From positions 1 to 35,111 of the forward strand of contig NZ_CAMBNZ010000020.1 of NCBI RefSeq assembly GCF_945869175.1: a stretch of 35,111 nucleotides of DNA. The letters run 5' to 3'. Each line of letters begins with the position of its first letter. The stretch's first letter is position 1. The notes beneath the pieces were generated by a model that saw only the letters and a list, made by a program, of their open reading frames with translations, searched no databases and had not been told where the DNA came from. Below are positions 24,852 through 33,055 of this stretch, in pieces. The stretch is from Limnohabitans sp. Rim8 (GTDB taxonomy: Bacteria > Pseudomonadota > Gammaproteobacteria > Burkholderiales > Burkholderiaceae_C). Made by a program: the position numbers and the translations under genes.

Positions 24852-24861
24852 GTCCGGACTT

Positions 24862-25848
24862 TCAACGGTTGGCCACGGGGTACACCCCTTGTGGTCGCCA
24901 CAGCAAAATGCCTGCCATCAGCGCGATGTTGGAAAACAACGCCAATTTGGGGGCCAGAAAGCCGGGGTAATTGGCCATCAGCCCCACCAGCAAGGCACCG
25001 ATCAACGCCCCACCCGTGGAGCCCAGACCGCCGATGATGATGACGATGAAAATCAACACATTGACCTGAGCGCCCATCTGCGGCACCACGTTTTGTTGGT
25101 ACAAGCCCCACATCACGCCACCCAGCCCTGCCAGCGCACTGCCCACCACAAACACCCCGACAAACAAGCGGCGAATGCGGTAGCCCAGCGACTCCACCAT
25201 CTCGCGGTCCTGCACGCCAGCGCGAATGAGCAGGCCAATCTTGGTACGGCCCAGCACCCACATTTGCGTGGCAAACACCGCCAAGCCCACGGCCACGGCC
25301 AGCAAGCGGTATTTTTCAATGGCCGCATCGCCCCACAGCACCGCGCCGCGCATGGCTTCGGGCAAAGGCAAGGCGATCTGCAGCGGGCCCCAAATGACCT
25401 TGATGAGTTCCTCGCCGATGATCATGCCGCCCATGGTGATCAAGATTTGCTTGAGGTGTTGACCATAAACCGGCCGCACGATGAAGCGTTCAAACGCCAG
25501 GCCCACGGCCGCAGCCACAGCCATGGCGATCAGCATGGCCGGCAACACTGCCACCATATTGCGCCACCACTCACCAGAGCCCGTCCAGTCCGCCATGGCC
25601 CCCAGCACACTGGTGGCCACAAAGGCACCCAGCGCGATGAACAAGCCATGGCCAAAGTTCAGCACATCCATCAGACCAAACACCAAAGTCAGGCCCGAAG
25701 CCATGATGAAGATGATCATGCCCATGGCCAAACCCGCCACGGTGAGTGTGAGCCAAGTCGAGCCCGAGCCAATCAAAGGCCAAGCCAACAGGGCCAACAC
25801 AGGCACCAAGAGCAAAGGCCGGGTATCGATGTCTTGAAATGGTTTCAC
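24862..25848 (-). CDS. livH: Branched-chain amino-acid-type ABC transporter permease LivH
   Basis: A 328-residue permease with about eight to nine TM segments. The typical LivH regions are LVFGLMDVLNFGHGLFIALGA (about 55-75), the EAA-like loop REMVESLGYRIRRLF and the conserved IIIGGLGSTGGALIGAL. It forms a heteromeric channel with LivM. The start overlaps the livF stop by 4 bp (25845-25848), and livM starts 10 bp after its stop, so the four transporter genes and the hydrolase are one translationally tight operon. N-terminal residues before the first TM are cytoplasmic and unusually short of charges. Confidence 0.95.
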   Translation of the reverse strand: MKPFQDIDTRPLLLVPVLALLAWPLIGSGSTWLTLTVAGLAMGMIIFIMASGLTLVFGLMDVLNFGHGLFIALGAFVATSVLGAMADWTGSGEWWRNMVAVLPAMLIAMAVAAAVGLAFERFIVRPVYGQHLKQILITMGGMIIGEELIKVIWGPLQIALPLPEAMRGAVLWGDAAIEKYRLLAVAVGLAVFATQMWVLGRTKIGLLIRAGVQDREMVESLGYRIRRLFVGVFVVGSALAGLGGVMWGLYQQNVVPQMGAQVNVLIFIVIIIGGLGSTGGALIGALLVGLMANYPGFLAPKLALFSNIALMAGILLWRPQGVYPVANR

Positions 25849-26570
25849 AGTGCCAGCCCCAACAAAGATTGCTGCAAGGCCGGGTCGTCGGCGAGCGCTT
25901 GCATGCGGCCCGCATGCACCACGCGGCCGTTGTCCATCACGGCCACGTTGTCACCCAACTGTTGGGCAAAATGGATGTTTTGCTCCACCAGCAAAATGGT
26001 CACGCCACTGGCCTTGAGCTGCAGAAAGGCCTCGATCATGTTCTGGATGATGGCCGGGGCCAAGCCCTTGCTGGGCTCATCGATGATCAACAAATCACGC
26101 GGCTCCACCATGGCCCGCGACACCGCCAGCATCTGTTTTTGCCCACCCGAGAGCTTGCCCGCCGGGTGGTTCCAGAACTTCTGCACTGCCGGGAAGAGTT
26201 TGAAAATCCACTTCAGCCGGGCTTCATCCATCTGCGCCGCATGCTGGGCACTGCGGGCGGCCAGGAGCATGTTTTCCTTGACCGTCAGGTCCGAGAAAAT
26301 GCCCATGTTTTCAGGCACATAAGCGATGTTTTTTTGGGCAATGGCGGGCGTGTTGAACTGGGTGATGTCTTCACCGCCAAACGTGATGCGTCCTTGCGAG
26401 GCAGACCACAGGCCCATGATGGTGCGCAAGGTGGTGGTCTTGCCTGCGCCGTTGCGCCCCAGCAGCATGGTGAGTTCGCCCCGAGGCACCACCAAGTCCA
26501 CTCCGTGCAGGATGTGGTAAGCCCCAATGTGCGTGTGCACCCCTTCGAGAGTCAACAGATTCTGGCTCAT
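25845..26570 (-). CDS. livF: Branched-chain amino-acid-type ABC transporter ATPase LivF
   Basis: A 241-residue ABC ATPase of the LivF type. Walker A GRNGAGKTT (38-46), the LivF-specific DITQFNTPAIAQKNIAYVPEN region, signature KLSGGQKQML, Walker B LLIIDEPSKGLAP and the switch His in LLVEQN are all present. It energises the HAAT importer together with LivG. The start overlaps the end of livG by 4 bp (26567-26570), and its end overlaps livH by 4 bp. All ATPase motifs are intact. Confidence 0.96.
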   Translation of the reverse strand: MSQNLLTLEGVHTHIGAYHILHGVDLVVPRGELTMLLGRNGAGKTTTLRTIMGLWSASQGRITFGGEDITQFNTPAIAQKNIAYVPENMGIFSDLTVKENMLLAARSAQHAAQMDEARLKWIFKLFPAVQKFWNHPAGKLSGGQKQMLAVSRAMVEPRDLLIIDEPSKGLAPAIIQNMIEAFLQLKASGVTILLVEQNIHFAQQLGDNVAVMDNGRVVHAGRMQALADDPALQQSLLGLAL

Positions 26571-27331
26571 GCGGCCACCTTCGCTTTGCCAAGGTAAACC
26601 TCTTGCACGATGGGCGACGCGATCACTGCATTGGGTTCGCCATCGGCCACCAGTTGACCGTTGTGCAACACGACGATGCGGTCGGCCAACTCGCGCACCA
26701 CGTCCATCTTGTGCTCAACCAACAAGATGGTTTTGGTCTTGTCTTTCTTGAGCTGGCGGATCAGGTCAAGGATCACCGGCGCTTCGTCATGGCTCATGCC
26801 GGCCGTCGGCTCGTCAAACATGTAGACCGAGGGCTCCAGTGCCATCAAGAGCGCCACTTCCAGCTTGCGCTGGTCGCCATGCGGCAAGCTGGCCACCGGC
26901 GCATCTTGCTGCGCGATCATCGACACCGATTGCAAAATGTCCAGCGCACGGTGGGTCAAAGCCGCGTGATCGCTCCAGATGCTCCACAGGTTCAAGCCCC
27001 GGCGGTGACCGCCAGCTTGGGTGGCCTGTACGGCCAGGCGCACGTTTTCCAAAACCGAGAGGTTCGGGAACAAATTGGTCAGCTGAAACGCCCGCCCCAA
27101 CCCCGCTCGGGTGCGCGCCGAGGCACTGAGGCCCATCAACTCGCGCCCGTTGAGCCGCACCGTGCCCTCGGTGGCAGGCAGCTGCCCCGAGATCAGGTTG
27201 AAGTAAGTGGTCTTGCCCGCCCCGTTGGGGCCGACAATGGCGGTCAGCGTGCCAGGTTCAAAACGGCACGAGACCGCGTTGACCGCCACATGACCGCCAA
27301 ACCGCACGGTCAGGTTGTGCGTTTCCAGCAT
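26567..27331 (-). CDS. livG: Branched-chain amino-acid-type ABC transporter ATPase LivG
   Basis: A 254-residue ABC ATPase of the LivG type. Walker A GPNGAGKTT, the Q-loop region LGRAFQLTNLFPNLSVLENV, a variant signature SLPHGDQRKLEVA in place of LSGGQ, Walker B VYMFDEPTAGMS and LLVEHKMDVV are present. ATG at 27329-27331 was taken because the family starts MLETHNLTVRFGG; the frame stays open upstream to 27403, inside the substrate-binding protein gene. The ATG overlaps by one base the stop of that gene. Together with LivF it powers import. Confidence 0.95.
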   Translation of the reverse strand: MLETHNLTVRFGGHVAVNAVSCRFEPGTLTAIVGPNGAGKTTYFNLISGQLPATEGTVRLNGRELMGLSASARTRAGLGRAFQLTNLFPNLSVLENVRLAVQATQAGGHRRGLNLWSIWSDHAALTHRALDILQSVSMIAQQDAPVASLPHGDQRKLEVALLMALEPSVYMFDEPTAGMSHDEAPVILDLIRQLKKDKTKTILLVEHKMDVVRELADRIVVLHNGQLVADGEPNAVIASPIVQEVYLGKAKVAA

Positions 27332-28518
27332 CAGCGTTTGTTGCGGATGGGCACGTTCATTTCTTCGGGCTTGATTTCGCGGATCAACTCGGGCACACCC
27401 CATGCAAAAGCAGGGTCCACTTTGATTTTGAAGTGGTACATGCTTTGCATGGCCTGGTGGTCTTCCTTGCGGAAAGTCATCTTGCCCTTGGGCGTGTCAA
27501 AGCTCATGCCTTCCATGGCGCCGATCAGCTTGTTCGCGCTGGTGTCGCCATTGGTCTTTTTGAGCGCCGTCACCAAAGCCATGGCCGACGAGAAACCACC
27601 TGCGGTGAAGAAGTCCGGTGGGGATTTGAACTGGGTGTAGTGCATGGACACCAGGGCGTCGTTGACCGGGTTCTTGGGCATGCCAAAGTAATAGTAGGCC
27701 GCGCCTTCCATGCCAGGGAACTGCTTGTAGGCCACCATCGCGGGCAGGATGTTGCCACCCGTCGCGATCTCGATGCCATAGCGCTTCAAGTCCATGTCGG
27801 CGATTTTGAAGGGGTTGCCACCGGCCCAGATGATGAAGATGATCTTGCGCCCGGGCTGGCCCTTGAGCTTGTCGATCATGCGCTGCGCACCGGCAGTGAA
27901 GTCGGTGGTGGCGGGCGGCAGGTACTCTTCGTGCACCAGCTTGGATTTTTTCAGCGCTTCCTTGAAGGCCTTCACGCCGTCACGGCCAAATGCCGAGTCC
28001 TGCGCCATGGTGACGATGCTCACACCGTCTTTGTCCACCGCCACGGCGTTGGCAATCGCATCTTGGCTGCTGTTGCGACCGGTGCGGAAGATGTATTGAT
28101 TCCATTTGTCGCCTGTGATGGAGTCGGCCACAGCCGGCTCGACCAACAGGATTTTTTTGTATTCCTCGGCCACCGGCAGCATGGCCAGCGCCACGGGGGA
28201 GGCGGTCGGGCCCACGGCCAAGTCCACCTTGTCATCACCATACGCGGCGGCCAACAAGTTTTTACCCAAATCAGGTTTACCCTGATCGTCTTTCTCGATC
28301 ACGACGATCTTGCGGCCACCCACCGTCATGGTGCCGCCTGTGGCGTAGTCCAAGCCCATCATCAAACCGGTTTGGGTCTGTTTGCCATAGGCTTCCAGTG
28401 GGCCGGTCTTGCTGTAAATGTGGGCGATTTTGATGTCTTTGCCTTGGGCCAGGACAGCCGGAGCTGCGGAAGTGGCCGCGGCCAAGACGGCCAAAGAAAT
28501 GAGGTGTCGACGGAACAT
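27331..28518 (-). CDS. LIV-type ABC transporter periplasmic substrate-binding protein
   Basis: A 395-residue periplasmic binding protein of peptide-binding fold type I. Residues 1-24 are a classical signal peptide (RRHLISLAVLAAATSAAPAVLA, cut after VLA). The mature part shows KIAHIYSKTGPLEAYGKQ, the DDKVDLAVGPTASPVALAM ligand-contact strand and VSIVTMAQDSAFGRDG, all typical of the LivJ/LivK-like (Leu/Ile/Val or aromatic acid) branch. The ligand cannot be read from the sequence. It is the first gene after the sigma-54 promoter, with AGGAG 6-7 bp before the ATG. The regulator gene ends 202 bp upstream on the same strand. Confidence 0.93.
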   Translation of the reverse strand: MFRRHLISLAVLAAATSAAPAVLAQGKDIKIAHIYSKTGPLEAYGKQTQTGLMMGLDYATGGTMTVGGRKIVVIEKDDQGKPDLGKNLLAAAYGDDKVDLAVGPTASPVALAMLPVAEEYKKILLVEPAVADSITGDKWNQYIFRTGRNSSQDAIANAVAVDKDGVSIVTMAQDSAFGRDGVKAFKEALKKSKLVHEEYLPPATTDFTAGAQRMIDKLKGQPGRKIIFIIWAGGNPFKIADMDLKRYGIEIATGGNILPAMVAYKQFPGMEGAAYYYFGMPKNPVNDALVSMHYTQFKSPPDFFTAGGFSSAMALVTALKKTNGDTSANKLIGAMEGMSFDTPKGKMTFRKEDHQAMQSMYHFKIKVDPAFAWGVPELIREIKPEEMNVPIRNKR

Positions 28519-28563
28519 AGGGGTCTCCTGTTGGAATGATCATGCGCTGGTCAGGCCAGACTT

Positions 28564-28580
28564 TGCACAAGGCGTGCCAG
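28564..28580 (-). promoter_or_regulatory. Sigma-54 (-24/-12) promoter of the LIV-hydrolase operon
   Basis: Minus strand: CTGGCACGCCTTGTGCA (28580-28564). Against the sigma-54 consensus TGGCACG-N4-TTGC it differs only by G for the first T of the -12 element. The invariant GG and GC doublets are at the required spacing. The transcript would start about 35 nt before the first ATG. The neighbouring gene encodes a sigma-54 activator, which supports the call. Confidence 0.8.
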
Positions 28581-28654
28581 AAACATCCAGCAACACACGC
28601 ATACTAAACCCTTGTCAACGTTCAATATTTTCAAAAGACCTGAACAGCCTCCTA

Positions 28655-28700
28655 AAAATGCACAAATAAAATACACCTTAATTGATCAATAAAAATACAC
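28655..28700 (-). promoter_or_regulatory. Three AAAAT(A/G)CAC repeats plus a palindrome: candidate activator sites
   Basis: AAAATGCAC at 28655-28663, AAAATACAC at 28668-28676 and AAAATACAC at 28692-28700 are near-identical direct repeats. The palindrome ATTGATCAAT occupies 28681-28690 between the last two. They lie about 80-120 bp upstream of the -24 element, the usual distance for enhancer sites of sigma-54 activators. Confidence 0.5.
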
Positions 28701-28720
28701 ATGATCAGAATTTAGACAGA

Positions 28721-30226
28721 TCAAGTCAGCCGAAGGTAAAGTTTGGCACGAGAAACGCCCAACATTTTGGCTGCCGCCGCTTTGTTGCCTCGGGTCACTT
28801 CAAGGGCTTTGGCCACAGCCAAGCGCTCCAAGGCCTCCACCTGTTGCGACAGAGGGACCATCAAGGCATCAGCAGACTTTGAAGCCATCGGCAAAACCGA
28901 CAGCTGCGAGTTGGGCACCTGCATCTGCGCAGGTAGAACTTGACTCAAACCAGACTCTCGTAACACCAGCGCCACTTCCGGAGCATCCATCAAGCCGGTA
29001 TCGCTGCGCAAAAGCAATTGTTCAATGACATTGCGCAACTCCCGCACATTGCCGCGCCAGTTTTGCGCCGACAACAGCGCTACCGCTTGTACGCTGAACT
29101 CCGGTTGGGGCAGGTCACCGCGCATAGCCAAGTCTTCGGCCAGCACTTCAATCAAGGCGGGAATATCGCTGGACCTGTCTCGCAGGGCTGGAACCCGCAA
29201 AGGCAGCACATTCAGGCGGTAAAACAAATCCTCCCTGAACTGGCCTGACTGCACCAGTTGGACCAAGTCGCGGGAAGTGGCCGCGATGATCCTCGCATCA
29301 AACGGCACCAGGAGGTTGGAGCCCAAGGGTTCAATTTCACCCTCTTGCAATGCACGCAAAAGCTTTGCTTGCAGACCCCAAGGCATGTCGCCAATTTCAT
29401 CCAAAAACAAGGTCCCGCCATCTGCAAGTTTGAATTTTCCAACGCGCCCCTTGCGTTCTGCACCGGTGTAGGCCCCTGGGGCCACACCAAAAAACTCGGC
29501 TTCCAACAAGGTTTCCGGCACAGCGGCAATGTTGACGCTGACCAAAGGCCCTTGGGCTCGCGGTGAAGAAGCATGGATGGCGTGGGCGAGCAACTCCTTG
29601 CCCGTGCCCGTTTCGCCGAGCAGCAGCACCGGACTGCTCGATTGCGCGGCCCTGCGTGCCTGGCGCTTGAGGTCAACCACCGCAGCACTTCCACCAATGA
29701 AACTCGCGAAACTGTGCCGCGCCTGACGCAAACTGGCACCGGTGCGCCGCTGAACGGCCAAAGCAGTTCTGGCTTCATCCAACTCACGTTGCATCAGAGA
29801 AAATTTGGCCAAAAATGGTTGCAAATTGGAATGGGCTTGGTCAAACAAAACCACGCCCAAAGCACCGATCACCAAGCCAGCGTCGTCACGCAAGGGGAAA
29901 CGGCTGACCACAAAGGTGCCCGCTTTGTTGGTCAGCAAGTCGATCAGGATGGGTTTTCCTGTTTCCAGTACACGTTGCATTTGCGTGTTTTGCACCACCG
30001 AGGCCACAGGTTGTCCCACAAAGTCAGCCTCGCTGGCAAAACCCAAAGCCGGAAGATAACGGCGGTACTGGTCATTGATCCAGACCACACTGCCCGATCG
30101 GTCGACCAACAGCATGCCTTCGCTGGCATTTGCAAAAACATCAAACAAGGACTTGGCAGCCAAATTCAGAATGCTCTGCGCGTCTTTGGGCAATACCGGC
30201 AAAGGGGAAATTGAAGATGGAGGCAT
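28721..30226 (-). CDS. Sigma-54-dependent transcriptional activator (PAS, AAA+, Fis HTH)
   Basis: A 501-residue enhancer-binding protein. An N-terminal PAS domain (about 25-130: SLFDVFANASEGMLLVDRSG, later FVVSRFPLRDDAGLVIGALG) probably senses a ligand. A linker helix follows, then the AAA+ domain with Walker A GETGTGKE (204-211), sigma-54 loop GAYTGA (251-256), Walker B TLFLDEIGD (272-280) and the NWRGNVRELRN segment. A C-terminal Fis-type helix-turn-helix (GNKAAAAKMLGVSRAKLYLRL) ends the protein. The GAFTGA loop has Tyr in place of Phe, a substitution accepted in several active members. It is upstream of the LIV operon in the same direction and likely activates it at 28564-28580. Confidence 0.92.
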   Translation of the reverse strand: MPPSSISPLPVLPKDAQSILNLAAKSLFDVFANASEGMLLVDRSGSVVWINDQYRRYLPALGFASEADFVGQPVASVVQNTQMQRVLETGKPILIDLLTNKAGTFVVSRFPLRDDAGLVIGALGVVLFDQAHSNLQPFLAKFSLMQRELDEARTALAVQRRTGASLRQARHSFASFIGGSAAVVDLKRQARRAAQSSSPVLLLGETGTGKELLAHAIHASSPRAQGPLVSVNIAAVPETLLEAEFFGVAPGAYTGAERKGRVGKFKLADGGTLFLDEIGDMPWGLQAKLLRALQEGEIEPLGSNLLVPFDARIIAATSRDLVQLVQSGQFREDLFYRLNVLPLRVPALRDRSSDIPALIEVLAEDLAMRGDLPQPEFSVQAVALLSAQNWRGNVRELRNVIEQLLLRSDTGLMDAPEVALVLRESGLSQVLPAQMQVPNSQLSVLPMASKSADALMVPLSQQVEALERLAVAKALEVTRGNKAAAAKMLGVSRAKLYLRLT

Positions 30227-30521
30227 CCACTGATCTTAACGAACGCCCCCAACAAGCATCCACTCGCCCATGTGGCCCGTTCTGATGGGCTACTTGACCG
30301 TCATGAAGTAACTATTTTCAATTAAATTCAAAAAGACCACACGACACAGTCATTCTGAGCAGATAAATTGTTATATGATATTTTGGTATTAATAACAAAA
30401 AAATTTGTTTATAAAAAATGAACGACATTCCGATTCAAACCAACCAATCCTCAAGCTGTGTTGTCGATGATTGAAAAGAGGATTGTTCTAAGTACACACA
30501 CAGACCCTGGGAGTTCACACG
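30227..30521. other. 295-bp divergent intergenic region, AT-rich
   Basis: No gene is seen. The part from about 30300 to 30420 is strongly AT-rich and carries the inverted repeat TTGTTAT (30368-30374) / ATAACAA (30392-30398) with 17 bp between. A TATGAT hexamer at 30374-30379 could be a -10 for the response regulator, but no good -35 is visible at the right distance. Confidence 0.6.
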
Positions 30522-31160
30522 ATGTATACAAGTAACACATTGACAGACAGTGCAGCTGACACCCCCGAAAACTTTTGCGGTACCTCTTATGCGGCAAAAC
30601 TTTTGGGTTTGTCGGTGGGAACCGTACAAACACTGGTCGAAAACCGGCAACTCAAGGCCTGGAAGACACAAGGCGGGCATCGACGCATATCGATGCAATC
30701 CATCCATGATTTTCATCAACAGCACAACATGGTGACTCCCCATCAGGCGCCACCTGTGGACAAGCGCTTGCGCGTTTTGGTGGTCGAAGACGATGCGGTC
30801 ACACGCGACATGTTGCGCGGTATCTGCGACAGTGCCTCCATGCCCGTCGATTGCACGGCCATGTCTTCAGGCATGGAAGCTTTGATCGATATGGCCAGCA
30901 TCCGGCCCCATGTCTTGATCACCGATTTGGACATGCCAGGAATCGATGGTTTTGAGTTGCTGCGCATCTTGGGCCTGAATCCTCAATTTGCGAATATGAC
31001 CATTCTGGTCTTGTCTGTACTGACAGATGACGAAGTTAAGGCCCGGGGAGGGCTTCCAGAGGGCTGCTATTTCATGCCCAAACCCGTCAAAGCGGATTGG
31101 TTCAATGGTTTTTTCGCGGGTGTCACGGTGGGTGCCATGCGCGAGTCAAAAACACCTTGA
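30522..31160 (+). CDS. Response regulator with N-terminal excisionase-like HTH and C-terminal receiver
   Basis: A 212-residue protein. Residues about 19-66 form a MerR/excisionase-like helix-turn-helix (GTSYAAKLLGLSVGTVQTLV, then LKAWKTQGGHRRIS), and about 82-205 form a CheY-like receiver. The acidic pocket is Glu89-Asp90-Asp91, the phospho-acceptor Asp135 (LITDLDMPG), Ser165 takes the switch Thr/Ser position and Lys187 is in MPKP. Most response regulators have the receiver first; here the order is inverted. The ATG at 30522 is preceded by GGGAG about 8-10 bp upstream. A hybrid histidine kinase follows directly, so this is probably its output protein. Target genes are unknown. Confidence 0.88.
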   Translation: MYTSNTLTDSAADTPENFCGTSYAAKLLGLSVGTVQTLVENRQLKAWKTQGGHRRISMQSIHDFHQQHNMVTPHQAPPVDKRLRVLVVEDDAVTRDMLRGICDSASMPVDCTAMSSGMEALIDMASIRPHVLITDLDMPGIDGFELLRILGLNPQFANMTILVLSVLTDDEVKARGGLPEGCYFMPKPVKADWFNGFFAGVTVGAMRESKTP

Positions 31161-31224
31161 ATGTCCAGTGCCCGTGCGCCAATCCAACCTCAACCACCAC
31201 CTGATCAGCGAGCTCAAGCGCCGC

Positions 31225-33006
31225 ATGCCGATTGGCAAGCGGAGTGAAGGCGACATCTTCTTCCTGGCGTTTGCGCTTTCGTCCATCATTTTTCTGGTTC
31301 CCATCAGCATGGCTCTGGAATGGGCCCAGTTGCATGCATCCGCTTTCACCACTTTGGCCGGGTTGGCACTTGTCACGGTCAGCATTGGGGTTTGGAGAAA
31401 TACCCAGCAGCTCAAAACCGCCCTGTTGGTTTATGAACTCACCCTGCTGGCCCTGATCTTGGTCAACGCATTCATGTTGGGCGGCGTGACATCTCCCGTC
31501 ATGGTTTGGTTGGGCATTGTGCCCTTGCTGCCCCTGTTCATTGCCTCGATGAAATGGGCCTATGCCTTTCTGGCTTTGGCCTTCATCGCCGTCTTGCTGT
31601 TTTATGGTTTGTCGATCAGCACCACCTTTCATTTGTCTCCGGCCAGTCCAACCGAACAACTTTTTGCAGCCTTCATGTTTGGCACTTTCATCATGGCGCA
31701 AACGGTCTTGATCAGCACTGTGCAAGGCATCACGGCCAACCGCTCGAGAAAAATTGCCAAGGACAACCAACGCCTGCGCGCAGTGACAGAGCAAATGAGC
31801 TTGGCCCATGAGCACAAAGACAAATTTTTGTCTCATGTCAGCCATGAAATGCGAACGCCACTCAACGTCATCCACGGCTATCTGGAACTGCTGCACAACC
31901 GGCAAGACCTGCCAGATGATGCCCACGAACAGGTGGAACAACTCTACAGTGCCAGCACACACATGCTCAGCCTGGTCAATGACTTGCTGGATTACTCACA
32001 AATTCACCAAGGGCAATTCACCTTGGCCATCCAACCGGTGGAACTCCCAACGCTGATCCATCAAGTGTTTGGCACACTGCAACATCAAGCGCACCAAAAA
32101 AACCTGGATTGGGTCTACAACGAGTCCCCCACTTTGCCCCGTTGGGTGCAAACCGATCCCACGCGATTGACCCAGATTCTTTTGAACCTGCTCGGCAATG
32201 CCATCAAATTCACATCCCAAGGTCAGGTTCAACTCGACGTCAGCTACAGCCCAAGCCACCAGATGAGAGAAGCAACGCTGCACATCGTTGTCAGCGACAC
32301 CGGCCCCGGCATTCCTACAGCGGTGCTGAACAAAATCTTTGCCCCTTTTTACCAACTTCACCCGCAGCAAGTGCAGCGCAAGGGCCAAGCCTTGCAAGGC
32401 AACGGATTGGGCCTGGCCATCACCCATGGATTGGTCAAAAATTGGCAAGGAAAAATCGACGTTCACAGCACCGTGGGAAAAGGCACCACATTCCATGTCA
32501 CCCTTCCATTGACCGAAACCAGCCCAGTCAAGCCATCACCGGCGCTTCAGTCAAAACCAACGGCCGAACCAACAACCCTCCCATTGCGCATTTTGGTCGT
32601 GGACGACCACACCATGAACCGCATGGTGGCCAGCGCCACCATCCGCAAACACCTGCCAGACTGCCAGGTTGAGCAAGCCGAAAACGGCCACCAAGCACTC
32701 CAAAAAATGGCCACCGAACTCTACGATGTCGTGCTGCTGGACGTCGTCATGCCCGACCTCAGTGGCATAGAAGTCCTCCAAACCGTGCGCCAAACCTATC
32801 CCGAACCCTACCGCAACGTCCGCACCATTGCCTTCACGGCCAATGTGGAAGCGGACATCAAAAACCAGTGCGAACGCACGGGCTTTGATGGTTTTCTGTC
32901 CAAGCCATTTAATGTGCACACATTGATGCACATGTTGAAACCGATAGACCCCAATCTCCCGGCCAGCAGCGTGGAACACCATGACAACGAGCCCGTTCGA
33001 CCCTGA
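31225..33006 (+). CDS. Hybrid sensor histidine kinase with six TM segments and C-terminal receiver
   Basis: From ATG 31225 the protein has 593 residues; in-frame GTG codons at 31168 and 31174, 7-13 bp after the response-regulator stop, are alternative starts adding 17-19 residues. Six hydrophobic segments (about 11-33, 38-57, 64-84, 92-108, 112-132, 146-166) form a membrane sensor without a large periplasmic domain. HisKA has His207 in HVSHEMRTPLNVI. The HATPase_c domain shows Asn325 (LLNLLGNAIKFTS), SDTGPGI and NGLGLAI. A receiver (about 453-572) has Asp460-Asp461, phospho-acceptor Asp506, Thr538 and Lys560. No HPt domain gene is in the window, although a hybrid kinase normally needs one to pass phosphate on. 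Confidence 0.9.
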   Translation: MPIGKRSEGDIFFLAFALSSIIFLVPISMALEWAQLHASAFTTLAGLALVTVSIGVWRNTQQLKTALLVYELTLLALILVNAFMLGGVTSPVMVWLGIVPLLPLFIASMKWAYAFLALAFIAVLLFYGLSISTTFHLSPASPTEQLFAAFMFGTFIMAQTVLISTVQGITANRSRKIAKDNQRLRAVTEQMSLAHEHKDKFLSHVSHEMRTPLNVIHGYLELLHNRQDLPDDAHEQVEQLYSASTHMLSLVNDLLDYSQIHQGQFTLAIQPVELPTLIHQVFGTLQHQAHQKNLDWVYNESPTLPRWVQTDPTRLTQILLNLLGNAIKFTSQGQVQLDVSYSPSHQMREATLHIVVSDTGPGIPTAVLNKIFAPFYQLHPQQVQRKGQALQGNGLGLAITHGLVKNWQGKIDVHSTVGKGTTFHVTLPLTETSPVKPSPALQSKPTAEPTTLPLRILVVDDHTMNRMVASATIRKHLPDCQVEQAENGHQALQKMATELYDVVLLDVVMPDLSGIEVLQTVRQTYPEPYRNVRTIAFTANVEADIKNQCERTGFDGFLSKPFNVHTLMHMLKPIDPNLPASSVEHHDNEPVRP

Positions 33007-33034
33007 CAAGGCCGACTAAAAACAGAAATAGCCC

Positions 33035-33055
33035 TCATCAAACGCGATTTGATGA
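33035..33055 (+). terminator. Weak terminator candidate after the histidine kinase
   Basis: An 8-bp perfect stem with a 5-nt loop, 29 bp after the kinase stop codon. It lacks a T run, so termination would have to be Rho-assisted or the element is only an RNA end-protector. Confidence 0.3.

Noticed and set aside
24718-26322. 534-codon plus-strand frame opposite livM, livH and livF
   Set aside because: Rich in His, Gln and Arg as expected from reading the complementary strand of hydrophobic genes; the LIV genes are certain.
27332-27403. Longer start of LivG
   Set aside because: It lies within the binding-protein gene, and MLETHNLTVRF is the conserved LivG start.
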